From the NCBI GenBank assembly GCA_002245135.1, contig NGBS01000586.1, positions 124,001 through 188,000 on the forward strand: 64,000 nt of DNA, given 5' to 3'. Shown here piece after piece: positions 12,701 to 22,495 of the stretch. The notes below the pieces were generated by a model. It was not told the DNA's origin. It ran no database searches and saw nothing but the letters and a program-made list of their open reading frames with translations. A program made the position numbers and the translations under genes. This DNA comes from Proteromonas lacertae (lineage: Eukaryota; Sar; Bigyra; Opalinata; Proteromonadidae). The stretch's first letter is position 1. Every line of letters begins with the position of its first letter.

Positions 12701-13538
12701 TTTAAGAAGATTATGTTTAATGAATGGTATTAAAATATCTTCAGATAATTTCGATTTTACTATTCCCAATCCATTTACTTATGAAGATATTATTGATGTT
12801 GTTCCAGTACAAAAGAACTGCATTCCCTCTTCACCATTACCATCTATCAGTCAAACCATCGAACAAGCCTATGCTTTATTAGGAAGTGGTAATTACAGTT
12901 ATGCATATGAAACTATACAACAATGTATCTTAGCTATGTTACAAGTTGCTGGATTTGTTCAAGAAGATATGGCTATTTGCTTAGCTACACTTGGTGCTAT
13001 TTTACATAATTTAGGAGATATTGAAGGTGCAATTAATCATTTAAAAAGATCAGTAACATTATTGACAATGTTATATGGTGAATGTAACTCTAAATTATGT
13101 AGAGTATTAGAATCATTAGCTGTTTATAACTATGAAGCTGGACATATACCAGAATCTATTGAAATAATGAAAAGAGTATTATATATCTTAGATATATGTA
13201 GTGGAGATCATAATATTAACAGTGTACAAGGTTATATCAGGCTTGGTACTATGGCTCGAGAGATTGGCCATATTCCATTAGCTTTAGTGTCATTCCAAGA
13301 AGCAGTAAGAAGATCTTATGATGATCCATTTAGTCAAATGTCTTCATTGAATTTGTTGGCTTTAACTGCAGCTATAAATGGTCAATTTGAAGATGCTATA
13401 TCTTGTCAAAATACTTATTATGAGATATGTAAAGCTGTATTTAAAGAAGAGAATGAAATTGTTAAAGAAGCTAAGAGATTATTGGAAAGATATAAAGCTA
13501 TTAAAGAAGCTTTTGGTGGTGATTATAAGAGAAATTAA
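9759..13538 (+). CDS. CLU1: Clustered mitochondria protein (CLU family)
   Basis: One open frame of 1259 residues, close to the usual length of yeast Clu1 and human CLUH. A ubiquitin-like CLU_N region lies at about residues 25-110. A Lys/Glu/Pro-rich linker follows (about 145-245), then the CLU domain (about 290-600) with LGDLLYLDIETLEGE upstream and YVCQGLFPGLL inside. A central eIF3-like region runs at about 700-930, and TPR repeats run from about 1020 to 1230, for example NYSYAYETIQQC and LGDIEGAINHLKRSV. Family members bind mRNAs for mitochondrial proteins on cytosolic ribosomes and keep mitochondria from clumping. It is the longest frame here with no intron, in a window where nearly every other gene is split. 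The ATG at 9759 is followed two codons later by SDTATSQPSAP, a normal flexible start. Confidence 0.93.
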   Translation: MMSDTATSQPSAPEDNTVNTYEIVVECPLKKEYKITYVERYDTIPTLKHALNIIPDLCHYTCYHFEVKVPGSDKFVVTDDYTDLTELHVVNNTRFKMILDNYNLSEVKQHIANLRQKLREPLTTAMVDATSLETPEVVQHFANNLRKYAEAVAKEEEERLKKSKETEPEVKPAEKPPVAPQAANDAPAVNVNVPKETPEFPVPKPEETVKDDSNPAAKSIKEKQDEKIDKEELIKSFKQQDEKMPVLLSKIPLTNIPVVPDLTKVYSSSFSTDVMKSLDNPVCLKSISHSGWNPPPPERRMLGDLLYLDIETLEGETFFVTCTVTGFYVNKSRKDCFDPTPSARPCHSPHLLGLLKQLSVQFRNQYKLLVQNENEIMSDKTKNNLWDSISKIPIPHVLCTENWCVAAPSDEKVTLGQYHVYDLDRAEGELLNKYSLDNQASITDWNEEYQMAVDLPDEDEKTKENLEVGRARVIYNYAVNFASAAVNVVKGIMEGSIIPLNPTETPENHFYLYNNILAVRICDSKGIYADVGGDDAAYVTANQDLLGVKTINRCEIRKLHTSLTTIVDYKGRRYVCQGLFPGLLQQNNLHEYGTLDFGNSIVVDEESHKLLKETYQTLGVGDCKIHPLGIDSDNNTGGLSLDDVKIKPSAKVYTKKEDVVDITGPLESKLIRGSDGRDYLIDLTNLTPRDLLCMKERKDKSLPSEIVMIRNEAIQHYYTHLYEVARAEAEKQAEEQKKDIQFPLPTLELNCNIGGKNELADDAEKIKKDTETIETICKYVRETTIPELVTALLNGEIQCTDSVSLCTLMHNRGINMRYLSLMSKQFANGEMKDFTIRAKYFVELCETEMICRSVKHLLRELYNIKGVSDAPAFMLSELLNIIFGTPSDKGEKIDSVLPSILSESNTKSQGKHKRDINLSIVSNNIAKFVEPGLSTYTPQQIWSKIEERIKLHFDYQLRLFTNPYTNKPETLVYGYTQKLAVLRRLCLMNGIKISSDNFDFTIPNPFTYEDIIDVVPVQKNCIPSSPLPSISQTIEQAYALLGSGNYSYAYETIQQCILAMLQVAGFVQEDMAICLATLGAILHNLGDIEGAINHLKRSVTLLTMLYGECNSKLCRVLESLAVYNYEAGHIPESIEIMKRVLYILDICSGDHNINSVQGYIRLGTMAREIGHIPLALVSFQEAVRRSYDDPFSQMSSLNLLALTAAINGQFEDAISCQNTYYEICKAVFKEENEIVKEAKRLLERYKAIKEAFGGDYKRN

Positions 13539-13674
13539 AGAATAACAAAACATCCAAAGTTATTAAATAAATTATCTATATTAAAAAAAAGTTTTGACTA
13601 TTGAAATATATTCTTTTTATTTTTATTTTATTATAAATAGACAAAAAACATTAAATATAAATTAAATATAAAAA

Positions 13675-14859
13675 TTATGCATCTGTTAATAATCCAGTTC
13701 TTGGTGAAATCATTTCTTCTCTTTCTTTCTCTTCTTTTGCTGCTCTATCTCCTCTCATTCCTGCATTTATTAAATCCTTTTCTCTAGGAATACCTGCAGT
13801 CTGAAAACCTGTGTCTGTCTTTGGAACATGTGTATTAGTCTTTCTCATTTGTGATGCAACTAAAATAAATAAATAATATAATATTCTTATACTCTTCTTT
13901 CTTGATTCTTTTCTATCAGTTTCCTTTGCCATTCCTGGTTTATTACTTAATGCTTTCTTTGCAGCTATATAAGAGTTTCTTAATGTAATTGTAATTCCAT
14001 GATCTGCTCCTAAATAATTCTCAGCTATTTCAACACCCTTTTTATAAGCCTGTAAACTTCTATCATATTTCTTTAAAAATTCTTGCTCTACTCCAATGTT
14101 ATGGTAAGCTATTGCTAATACAGATATTCTATCAGCCCTTTGCTCTACTTTAGCATCAGTACTTGTACTTCCACCATCTTCACTATCATTATTGTTGCTA
14201 TTATTATTGTTTGTCATTGTAACAGTAAATAATTCTTCTTGTAACATAATTAAAGCTGTCTGTGCATGTTCTAATGCCTCTGAGTGTCTTCCTAATTGAC
14301 TTAATACTGGACATAAGTTCAAATGTGTATCTGCTGGGTAACTCGCTATATCACCTGATTCTTCTATTTTTAATGCCCTTTCTAAATAAGTCAGGGCGGA
14401 ATGTAATTTGCCTTGTTTTCGGTAATAACAGGCGAAATTATTATATGTTACTGCTTTAGCTGCTGGATCTCTTTCTGTTAATATTTCTGCTTTCTTTAAA
14501 AGATCAAGTGTCATTGAATAATCTTCTAAACAAATAAAAATAGATAATAAAATGATATACCTTGTTGTAAATAAGTCATAGCTAATAAATTACACATCTC
14601 ACCTACTGTTTTACAAGCATTCCACACTTCTTCACTATCCATTCCAAAAAAATGTTGTCTAAGTACTAAACCTCTTTCCAATGTGTCTAAAGCTTCTAAA
14701 AATCTTCCCTATTAATATAAAATAACAATATACATACTTCTTTCTGTAGATTAACAGCAGTTTCATCTATTTTCTGTAAAGCCATAAGCTCTGTATTTTC
14801 TTCAAGCTAAAATAAACAATTATATTAAATCATACAGGGTTTTCTGAGTCTTGGTCCAT
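13675..14859 (-). CDS. TPR protein, kinesin-light-chain-like repeats
   Basis: The gene starts at the ATG at 14859 (MDQDSENP) and is joined by short introns at about 14807-14835, 14709-14738 and 14527-14561. A further 33-nt intron at about 13858-13890 removes an in-frame hydrophobic stretch that would be an artefact. TPR motifs are clear: AVTYNNFACYYRKQGKLHSA, THLNLCPVLSQLGRHSEALE, and SVLAIAYHNIGVEQEFLKKY. The spacing of about 42 residues is like that of kinesin light chain and TTC proteins. TPRs act as protein-binding scaffolds. The C-terminal tail (KTNTHVPKTDTGFQTAG) is polar. I cannot assign a partner. It lies tail to tail with CLU. Confidence 0.7.
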
Positions 14860-14972
14860 TAAAATAAAAAAATAAAACGAAAAAAGCTTGAAAGAATTTT
14901 TGGCTTGATTAATTTTAAATTGAAAATAGCTTATTATGTGAGGTTGAAAGGCAAAAATAATCAATACAAATC

Positions 14973-15064
14973 AAGCAGAGTTATTAAATGAGAAAATAGC
15001 CAAATTTTCAACAAAAGAAGAAGGACAATTACTGAATGAAGACATTTTGAACTATATTCAATAA
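14973..15064 (+). pseudogene. Copied 3' end of the HAUS6-like gene
   Basis: The plus strand here encodes ELLNEKIAKFSTKEEGQL and ends in ILNYIQ and a stop. The same sequence closes the HAUS6-like gene at 17414-17515 on the minus strand. The rest of the gene is absent, so this is a dead fragment carried along by the inverted duplication. Confidence 0.8.
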
Positions 15065-15131
15065 AAATAATATATTTTTGAGATGTAATAATGATTTGTG
15101 TATGATATTTATAAAATAAAAAAATAAAAAA

Positions 15132-15204
15132 TGCCTTCACGCGGAGTCGAACCGCGGACCTTTGGTTTACAAGACCAATGCTCTACCAGCTGAGCCATAA
15201 AGGC
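15132..15204 (-). tRNA. tRNA-Thr (UGU), copy 1
   Basis: The 73-base gene folds into a cloverleaf: acceptor GCCTTTA/TGAAGGC, D stem GCTC/GAGC, anticodon stem TTGGT/ACCAA with loop CTTGTAA (anticodon TGT), and T stem CGCGG/CCGCG with loop TTCGACT. The A and B boxes (TGGCTCAGCTGG, GGTTCGACTCC) are intact. No intron. A T-rich stretch follows on the transcribed strand, fit for Pol III termination. It reads ACA codons. Confidence 0.95.
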
Positions 15205-15462
15205 TTTTAAATTTTTTAAAAATATTCTATTATTACTAACACTATTACATTTACAATCGAACTAAATTCATTGAACATCAAACAAATAACTAAAACAACC
15301 GATACTATCCTCTATTATATCTTAAATTTATAAATATTATGTGATTACATATTTATTAAAACATGGAAGAAATAGTTGTGATTTTAGTAAAGTAATAAAT
15401 CGAAAAAAGTGAAAATGAATGAAAGAGTAATATATGTGAGTAAAAAAGTAAAAAAATTCAAA

Positions 15463-15535
15463 GCCTTTATGGCTCAGCTGGTAGAGCATTGGTCTTGTAA
15501 ACCAAAGGTCCGCGGTTCGACTCCGCGTGAAGGCA
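15463..15535 (+). tRNA. tRNA-Thr (UGU), copy 2
   Basis: Identical in sequence to the copy at 15132-15204 but on the opposite strand, with the 5' ends facing each other 258 bases apart. All stems pair and the anticodon is TGT. It is followed by TATTTTTATTTTTC, a likely Pol III stop. Confidence 0.95.
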
Positions 15536-15651
15536 TATTTTTATTTTTCAATTATTCTTTTAAATAATCTTTTATATTCATCATTAATACTTATTTATTT
15601 GTTACTTTTTAGTTGAGGCATACTGAAAATATATCAAATTATTAATTTAAA

Positions 15652-15849
15652 ATGTCCAATTTAGAAAAATGTTTTGAAAGTGTAAAGATGCTAAAATTTT
15701 TATCTGAATTAGAAGCTAATGTTAATAAATTTACAATTTTAGATAAAAGAAAGAATTACAAAAACATGAGAGGAGTAAATTTAGTGATACAACACGAAAA
15801 TCATATTAAAATGGTGAGAGTGTTGAATATAGATGGAATAATGGAATAA
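15652..15849 (+). CDS. Small reading frame of unknown function, possibly decayed
   Basis: A 65-residue frame begins MSNLEKCFESVKMLKFLSEL. Its first half lies in the left inverted-repeat arm and its second half in the unique spacer. The matching minus-strand frame in the right arm starts at about 16830 with the same residues. There a stretch with GTATGTTAATAAATTTACAATTTTAG looks like a 26-nt intron, and the frame ends soon after. Neither copy looks like a whole gene. The neighbouring spacer holds a leucine-rich-repeat piece, so this may be the start of a broken LRR gene. No domain is recognised. Confidence 0.25.
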   Translation: MSNLEKCFESVKMLKFLSELEANVNKFTILDKRKNYKNMRGVNLVIQHENHIKMVRVLNIDGIME

Positions 15850-16263
15850 TGGAATAATGGAATAATGAGTTAGAATGTAATGAGAGAAGTGTGATTTGGT
15901 CAATTGGATGTATATTATGAGATATAAATACAGTTTAGATGTAGAATATGATGATAAGATGAAAGTGAAGATAGATTGAGTATAAAAGAGTTGAGAAAAG
16001 GATGATAAAAGTGAGTGAAATATTGAAAGATGATGGTTGTTATTTAATGATATGTGAAGAAAGAAAATAACTGCTAGGGAATTGTGATGCAAAATATAAT
16101 TACTTTACCAATAACAAAGCAAATGAAAGAATATTGGGATTAATAAATAGCTATACATTTGTTAATCAAAGAATATAATGAATTGAATCTTGAATTTAGA
16201 AATGTGTGATGATTTTATCATATCATTTTTTTCTTTAAGATTCAGTAGTATAATATCATATTT

Positions 16264-16416
16264 ATGAATTATTTAGATAATAGACTAACATTTAAAAGCA
16301 TTCAAATAGTGATAAATAATCTACCTTCATTTACAAATCTTACAAAACTACAATTAAATGGAAATGAAATAGGAGAAGAAGGAATGAAAATTTTGTCTCC
16401 TCATTTTAATGTATGA
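16264..16416 (+). pseudogene. Fragment of an RNI-type leucine-rich repeat protein
   Basis: A 50-residue frame contains NLTKLQLNGNEIGEEGMKIL, a textbook ribonuclease-inhibitor-type LRR unit. Stops lie on both sides, and I find no further LRR units in frame. It sits in the spacer (about 15850-16730) between the tRNA inverted-repeat arms. The rest of that spacer is AT-rich with short broken frames and nothing else I can name. Confidence 0.5.
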
Positions 16417-16942
16417 TATTTAAACAGATTAATTATTTATCACTTGATTTATCCAATAATAGAAATAAAAATAATATGTAAATACTTAGATAAATTTGTT
16501 GATAATTATTTAATGAATTTCTCATTAATTAAATGAAAGAGAATTGAAGTCAATTAAAGAAAACTGTGAAATATTTAATAGTTTAAATGATTTATCAATA
16601 ATAATAAAAGAAGGGATATATAATCAGAGTTAAATGGAAATTTCAGAAGAAGAAAAGAAAGGATTATCAAAGAATTCTTTAATCTAAAATGGTTTAATGT
16701 TATTAATATCTTCTCTTGTTCTTTTTAATTCTTTCTTTTATCTAAAATTGTAAATTTATTAACATACTTCTAATTTAGATAAAAATTTTAGCATCTTTAC
16801 ACTTTCAAAACATTTTTCTAAATTGGACATTTTAAATTAATAATTTGATATATTTCAGTATCCTCAACTAAAAGCAGCAAATAAATAAGTATTAATGATG
16901 AATATAAAAGATTATTTAAAAGAATAATTGAAAAATAAAAAA

Positions 16943-17015
16943 TGCCTTCACGCGGAGTCGAACCGCGGACCTTTGGTTTACAAGACCAATGCTCTACCAG
17001 CTGAGCCATAAAGGC
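16943..17015 (-). tRNA. tRNA-Thr (UGU), copy 3
   Basis: Identical to the other three tRNA-Thr genes; minus strand, in the right arm. It corresponds to the plus-strand copy at 15463-15535 of the left arm. Stems, loops and Pol III control boxes are intact. Confidence 0.95.
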
Positions 17016-17273
17016 TTTGAAATTTTTTACTTTTTTACTCACATATATTACTCTTTCATTCATTTTCACTTTTTTCGATTTATTACTTTACTAAAATCAC
17101 AACTATTTCTTCCATGTTTTAATAAATATGTAATCACATAATATTTATAAATTTAAGATATAATAGAGGATAGTATCGGTTGTTTTAGTTATTTGTTTGA
17201 TGTTCAATGAATTTAGTTCGATTGTAAATGTAATAGTGTTAGTAATAATAGAATATTTTTAAAAAATTTAAAA

Positions 17274-17346
17274 GCCTTTATGGCTCAGCTGGTAGAGCAT
17301 TGGTCTTGTAAACCAAAGGTCCGCGGTTCGACTCCGCGTGAAGGCA
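17274..17346 (+). tRNA. tRNA-Thr (UGU), copy 4
   Basis: Identical to the other copies, plus strand, matching copy 1 of the left arm. It is followed by TTTTTTATTTTTTT, a strong Pol III stop signal. It lies 68 bases beyond the 3' end of the HAUS6-like gene and points toward it, so the two transcripts converge. Confidence 0.95.
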
Positions 17347-17413
17347 TTTTTTATTTTTTTATTTTATAAATATCATACACAAATCATTATTACATCTCAA
17401 AAATATATTATTT

Positions 17414-19751
17414 TTATTGAATATAGTTCAAAATGTCTTCATTCAGTAATTGTCCTTCTTCTTTTGTTGAAAATTTGGCTATTTTCGCATTTAATAACTC
17501 TGCTTCGATTTGTATTGAATATTTTTTCTCTAGTAAATATATATAGATATAAATGGAAAATAATTTATACTCTTTTAATTCCTGAACCATCCTTTTCAAT
17601 ACATCTCTATATTCTTCAATATCATCCTTAACTGACATATTTAAAGGCGAAGGTATATCATTACTATCTAATGGAACTCTTTTTATTACAGGAGGAGATG
17701 GAATAGGAGTAGAAACAGAATTTTGAGAATCATCATCTCCAAAACCATTACTACCATCTACAATTTCTGAAATAATTTTATCCTTATCATAATCAATACT
17801 ATTATCCTCATCTTCCATCCTACAAAACATTTCATTTTCTAAATTGAGTTTATATGAGTCTCTACTGGGTATATCGTTATTTATATCCACTGTAATAGGC
17901 TGAAGATCTTCGTTGGAACTTCTTAGGAGGAGAAGGTGAGAATACATTAGATTTTACGATATTAGCAGATCGTGTCTTACAGCCATAATATTTACGTGGA
18001 GGTATTTTTGATATATTAGTAGCAATATTACTATCAGGTATAACAACATCTGATTTTCTTTGAGTTAATTTAATTACATTCTCAGTAGAATGATGTGATT
18101 GTTGTTGTTGTTGTTGTTTGTTGTATTGATTTCATATTCTGTTGATGAGCTTTCTTTAATAGAGATGATGGTGTAAATAATTGTTTATTATTATTATTAT
18201 TAATTATATTCTTTGATTTTGCTCTATTTATTACTGAATTCATCACTTCATTTTCACTATTCACTTTAAATGGTGTTTCTGTATAACTTGTAGAAATATT
18301 TGGAGATGATAATTCACTGGTATTATTATTATTATTATATTCAGGTATTATACTATATAAATAATAATAATTAATAAACAATATACTGTGTTAATGGCGT
18401 AGGTGGGAATAACTCTAAATTATTATTATTATGATTTAATGGCGAAGTAAACATATTATTTGGATAAGTTTGTGATATTGATCTAGAAATATCAAGCTTA
18501 GTTTGACTGATTCTTTCAGATAGTTTATCTAAAGTGATGTTTAACTCATGTAATGATGTTTGTAAATATGGAAAATTATTATTTACAACTGGAGCGATTG
18601 GTTGTTTTAATTCGTTATTTTCATTTAATAATTCATCTTTTAAATGATGTAAATATATATTATATTGCTATTAATATGTAATATAATATATTAAAATAAT
18701 ATACAGATATTAAATCATTTAAATTCACTTTCATATTATTATTTTCATCAATTATTCTATTGTCATTCATTTTAGATATTATCATATTCGCATTCAATCC
18801 TAAACTCATCGTATTTTCAGTTACTGGAAATATTTTATTAATTATTCGATCACATTCAGTGTAAAAATTCTGGTTAATGTCAATATCAATTATTTTCCAT
18901 TTTTCTATTATATTATTATATTGTAATTGGTTATTTTCTATATTTTCTTCTGTAAATATGTTATTGTCAACTGTATTTAAATATTCTTTAAATATTTTGT
19001 CAAGCTGCTCTTGTTTTCTTAATAAATCTCGAAATTGATTGGTTAATTCATTTGAATAGTTTTTATAATGATTTCTTAATTGAATTATTTTTGATATTTG
19101 AATTTTACACTTTTGAGCTTCTTGAAAGGTTTTTACTCTTAAACTTCTTAATATCATTTTAGTTTTTATATTTTCTGGTAAATTTGATGGTTTATAGAGT
19201 GATATATTTGATTTTGGATTATATTTTTCAATCATTTTTTTCAGTGCCAAATTAGTTAAATTGAATAAGAATCTAATCACTCTTGAGCCAAATGCTGATG
19301 TTATTATTGTTCTTCTAGATGAACCGTATGGCAGATAAGTGTTGCCATTTTCATCTTTTTTTTCTTCGTATGCTTTTATTATATTTTGAATGATATCTCT
19401 AAACATTCTTTGATTATCACCTTTTAAAATATAAGGATTGTAGTCCTATTTATAAAATATTGATTATATTCGTTAACATACTTTTACACAACCAGGTTCT
19501 AGTATATTACACAAAAAATGAACGATAATCTCCATTGCTAGAGTATTTGATTTACTAAACATATTTTCATCAAGTTCCAATGATTCTCTTTTAGCTTGTT
19601 CAGCCAATCGTTTTGTCTCAACTTCAAAGCCGAGTAATCGTAGATTCGATATAAATGATCTAATTATTAAGACTTCTGTATTAATATATTTGATTTTATC
19701 CATATCTACATTATTTATCCCAACTTCTGTCTCTATCGAGTTAATTTCCAT
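17414..19751 (-). CDS. HAUS6: Augmin subunit 6-like protein (HAUS6 family)
   Basis: The start is the ATG at 19751. The N-terminal 230 residues match the HAUS6 N-terminal domain in layout: FISNLRLLGFE, then ENMFSKSNTLAMEIIVHFLC, then a block with SAFGSRVIRFLFNLTNLAL. A long coiled coil follows (about 18900-19150), then an Asn/Ser/Gln-rich low-complexity tail and a short C-terminal helix ending ILNYIQ. Augmin recruits gamma-tubulin to existing microtubules so that new ones branch off in the spindle. Introns are needed at about 19450-19490, 18665-18710 and 18360-18385. Near 18105-18130 (a CAA/AAC run) and 17900-17945 the frame changes in ways I can only partly explain by introns, so the tail model is unsure. 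The 3' end is duplicated at 14973-15064. Confidence 0.65.
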
Positions 19752-19803
19752 TTTTAAATTTGAATTTGAATTAATAAAAATATATTCGTTTTACTTTTTT
19801 GTA

Positions 19804-21237
19804 ATGGAGAGAATTGTGGCTGTTGTAGGCTGCGGGCATGGTCAATTGAATAAAATTTATGAGTCTTTAGACTATATAAAGGTAAATAAGAATATAATTG
19901 CTGAATTAGTGATAATCTGTGGTGATTTTCAAGCTGTTAGAGATCAACAAGATTTGAATTGTTTGGCATGCCCACCAAAATATAGACAAATGGTAAAATT
20001 AATATTTTTAAATATTGTTAACAATTATATAGGCTGATTTTTATGAATATTACAATGGAACAAAAATAGCTCCTTACTTAACCATAATAATAGGTGGAAA
20101 TCATGAAGCATCCAATTATATGCAGGAACTCTATTGTGGTGGATGGGTTGCTCCAAATATATACTATTTAGGTAATTGTGGTTGTGTAAACTGGAATGGT
20201 TTAAGAATAGTAGGAATATCAGGCATTTATTCAAGTGATGATTATAACAAAGGATTCTTTGAACATCCTCCATATTCAGAATCAACAAAAAGATCAATTT
20301 ATCATATTAAAGAATGGGAAATAGAATGTGTAAAGAAAATAAGCAGCCCTATTGATATAATGATAACACATGATTGGCCATCAGGAATAGCATATCATGG
20401 AGATTTGAAGGAATTATATAAATATAAGAAATATTTAAAGTATAAAAATATAAACATATATATTTTATTAATAGAAATGAGATTGAAACAAACCAATTAG
20501 GCTGTTCACAATATTCATTTTTACTATCTAATAAGAAACCAAAGTATTGGTTTGCTGCTCATCATCATGTTAAATTCCCTGCAATTGTTAAACACTCTGA
20601 TAGTGAGAATGACATGACTAAATTCTTAGCTTTAGATAAAGTTTTACCTAATAGAGATTTTTTACAGATATTGCATATTCCAGTTAATAATAATAATAAT
20701 AATAATGTATATATATATATATATTAATAGTTATTGTTTATTATATATATCAGTTATGTTATGATATTGAATGGATGACAATAATGAAAAGATTTCACGA
20801 ATTATGTCAATTTAATAGTTATCATATTGATTTATCACTCTTTAAATCATATAATATAAATGAAAATGACTTAATTGTTGTTAAGGATTTAATGAAAGAG
20901 TTGTATGTAAATGGTAATTATCCAATTCCACACAATTTTGTTAGAAATAGTGACAATAAACAAAGACATGGAAATCCACAAGTATTTTAATTATTTTATA
21001 TTGTTTATTAGACTGATATGTATTTGAAATTACTTAGAATATCTCATCAAATTACAATTCCGTTTTGTAGTACAACATATAGTGATTTTAATAACCCTGA
21101 TGAAATTGATTTGTTAGATTGTGATTAGTATTGATGTAAATGAAGATCCAAATGAATTAGATTTGAGTGAAAATGATGATGATGATGAAGTGAATAAAGT
21201 AGTTGATCCATTTGAAATTAATATAGATGATTTATAA
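19804..21237 (+). CDS. DBR1: RNA lariat debranching enzyme
   Basis: The first residues (VAVVGCGHGQLNKIYESLD) match the start of Dbr1, with a metal-binding CGH where many phosphoesterases have GDxH. The blocks LVIICGDFQAVRDQQDLNCL, IGGNHEASNYMQELYCGGWV and IMITHDWPSG are the catalytic GD, GNHE and H motifs. The enzyme cleaves the 2'-5' bond of excised intron lariats. Introns are placed at about 19993-20033, 20439-20473, 20706-20751 and 20989-21010. Near 21110-21130 the frame steps once more to reach the acidic end ENDDDDEVNKVVDPFEI. The smallest fitting intron there would be 16 nt, so a sequencing error is also possible. The gene diverges from HAUS6 with only 52 bases between the starts, so they likely share a promoter. 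Confidence 0.88.
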
Positions 21238-21299
21238 TCTATTCTATTTTTGTTTAATCCATACAAATAAACTTAAAATGAAATAATTAATGAAATTAT

Positions 21300-22004
21300 T
21301 TAAAACAATGCAACCAAAATCAAGAATAAGGAGAATAATGCTGGAACAACTCCATATGCTGCATCAACTTTTATGAAACTATCTTTATTCATACATTCAA
21401 TTCTGTCTTTGTTATATATATCTGGCCAAAGCTTCTTAACATCTTCATATGATTTTGCATCAAACAATTTTCCAATTTCTTCAGGAGTAAGTGTATTATT
21501 TAATTTTGTTAAATATCTAGAATCGAGTATATCTATTTCAGTTACAGTCTTTCCTGTTTTTGTTTTAACTATATCAAACTGATTTTTAACTCTAAAACCT
21601 AAATCTCCATTATCAGTACTTTTTTCGTATTGTTTAACTAATATTATATCTATTTCTACATCACCAACTGTTACTTCTTCGTCTTTATATGCAATTGAAG
21701 AATTTTTATGTTGCAGTATCAATTTGATATGTCCATCCTCCATCTAGTAATTCAGCACAATTCTTTTTATCTGGAACAGTTGCGCCAGTAGTTATCTGAT
21801 GGTGAAGGAGTTGTAGTAGTATCTGGTGGTACTACTGATGGTGTAGTTTCTGTTCCTGCTGGAGTGGTTGTAGGTTCTTCTTCATTTGTGTTTGAAGGTT
21901 CAATATCTCTTTGTTCGTTTTGTGGAGCACATACTACTAATCCAATGAAGAATAATACTAATAACTTCTATGAATAATATTAGGCCATTATATTATACAT
22001 TCAT
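21300..22004 (-). CDS. Secreted/anchored small protein (copy 1), frame disturbed
   Basis: The start at 22004 (ATGAAT, then a 31-nt intron) gives a signal peptide MNKLLVLFFIGLVVC. A Thr/Pro-rich stalk follows (TTTPAGTETTPSVVPPDTTT), then a small domain of about 150 residues ending in a hydrophobic tail VVPALFSLFLILVALF. That tail suits a GPI signal or a membrane anchor. Compared with the plus-strand relative at 22496-23195, one extra T near 21793 and a second frame step near 21720 break the frame. The open part resumes as 147 residues. It is therefore either a fresh pseudogene or a mis-sequenced gene. The function is unknown. Confidence 0.5.
21760..22004 (-). repeat. Inverted paralogous segment, left member
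   Basis: First exon, first intron, signal peptide and Thr/Pro stalk match the reverse complement of 22496-22745 at well over 80% of bases by eye. The C-terminal domains beyond are far more diverged, although both end in AAYGVVPA plus a hydrophobic tail. Confidence 0.7.
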
Positions 22005-22495
22005 GCTGATTTCGAGTGAATAGAAATTATGAATTTTTTGAAAACTGTTTTTTAATTATTATCCAATGAAAAATAGAGGCAGTATAGATTAGAATTTTAA
22101 TATAAAATTAGCCTCACTGTTAATTGTATGTAAATTACATAGATATTGTAAATTACATACACATTTTGATTTATGGAATGTACATCTTGTAATATGCAAG
22201 ATGGAAGTGAAAATCATAATTAATAAGTTATATTAAATCACAAATTAAGAAAAATTCATCATTTATTTGAATAATATTCAAATGAAAGAACAAAGGCAAC
22301 TCTTTAGTTTAGTTTGAAAAATGCATTAAAAAAGCATATCTTATATCACTCTAACAATTCTTTCTTTCAATTACTTGACAGTTACAAACCGTTTCTTTCT
22401 AGCCGTTTCATGCATCTTTTTTCATTAAAAATCCCATTTAAATAACAGTTTTGAAAATCAATTTTCATTTTCAAATTTCTTTCAATTTATCATCC
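22005..22495. promoter_or_regulatory. Shared promoter region of two divergent secreted-protein genes
   Basis: About 490 bases between the start codons of two head-to-head paralogs. It is AT-rich with no open frame worth calling. Upstream sequences of the two genes do not look alike, unlike the coding starts. I see no clear TATA box or repeat element. The regulatory role is inferred only from the arrangement. Confidence 0.35.

Larger units (their letters stand above)
14957..15757 (+). repeat. Left arm of inverted duplication
   Basis: This stretch is nearly identical to the reverse complement of 16731-17530, with only small indels and base changes at the ends. It holds a minus-strand tRNA-Thr, a plus-strand tRNA-Thr, a copy of the 3' end of the HAUS6-like gene and the start of a small reading frame. 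The HAUS6-like gene is complete only on the right side, so the right arm is the probable source and this arm the copy. I see no transposase and no target-site repeat at the ends. Confidence 0.85.
16731..17530 (-). repeat. Right arm of inverted duplication
   Basis: Reverse complement of 14957-15757. Its outer end lies inside the last exon of the HAUS6-like gene. It carries the third and fourth tRNA-Thr genes. Near-identity of the arms, apart from a few indels near the ends, points to a recent event or to repair copying between arms. Confidence 0.85.

Noticed and set aside
16818-17069. Minus-strand 83-residue frame over a tRNA-Thr gene
   Set aside because: Its middle is the tRNA read as protein; the tRNA is far better supported.
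14957-17530. Mobile element with terminal inverted repeats
   Set aside because: No transposase, no target-site duplication, and the arms contain host tRNA genes and a host gene end.
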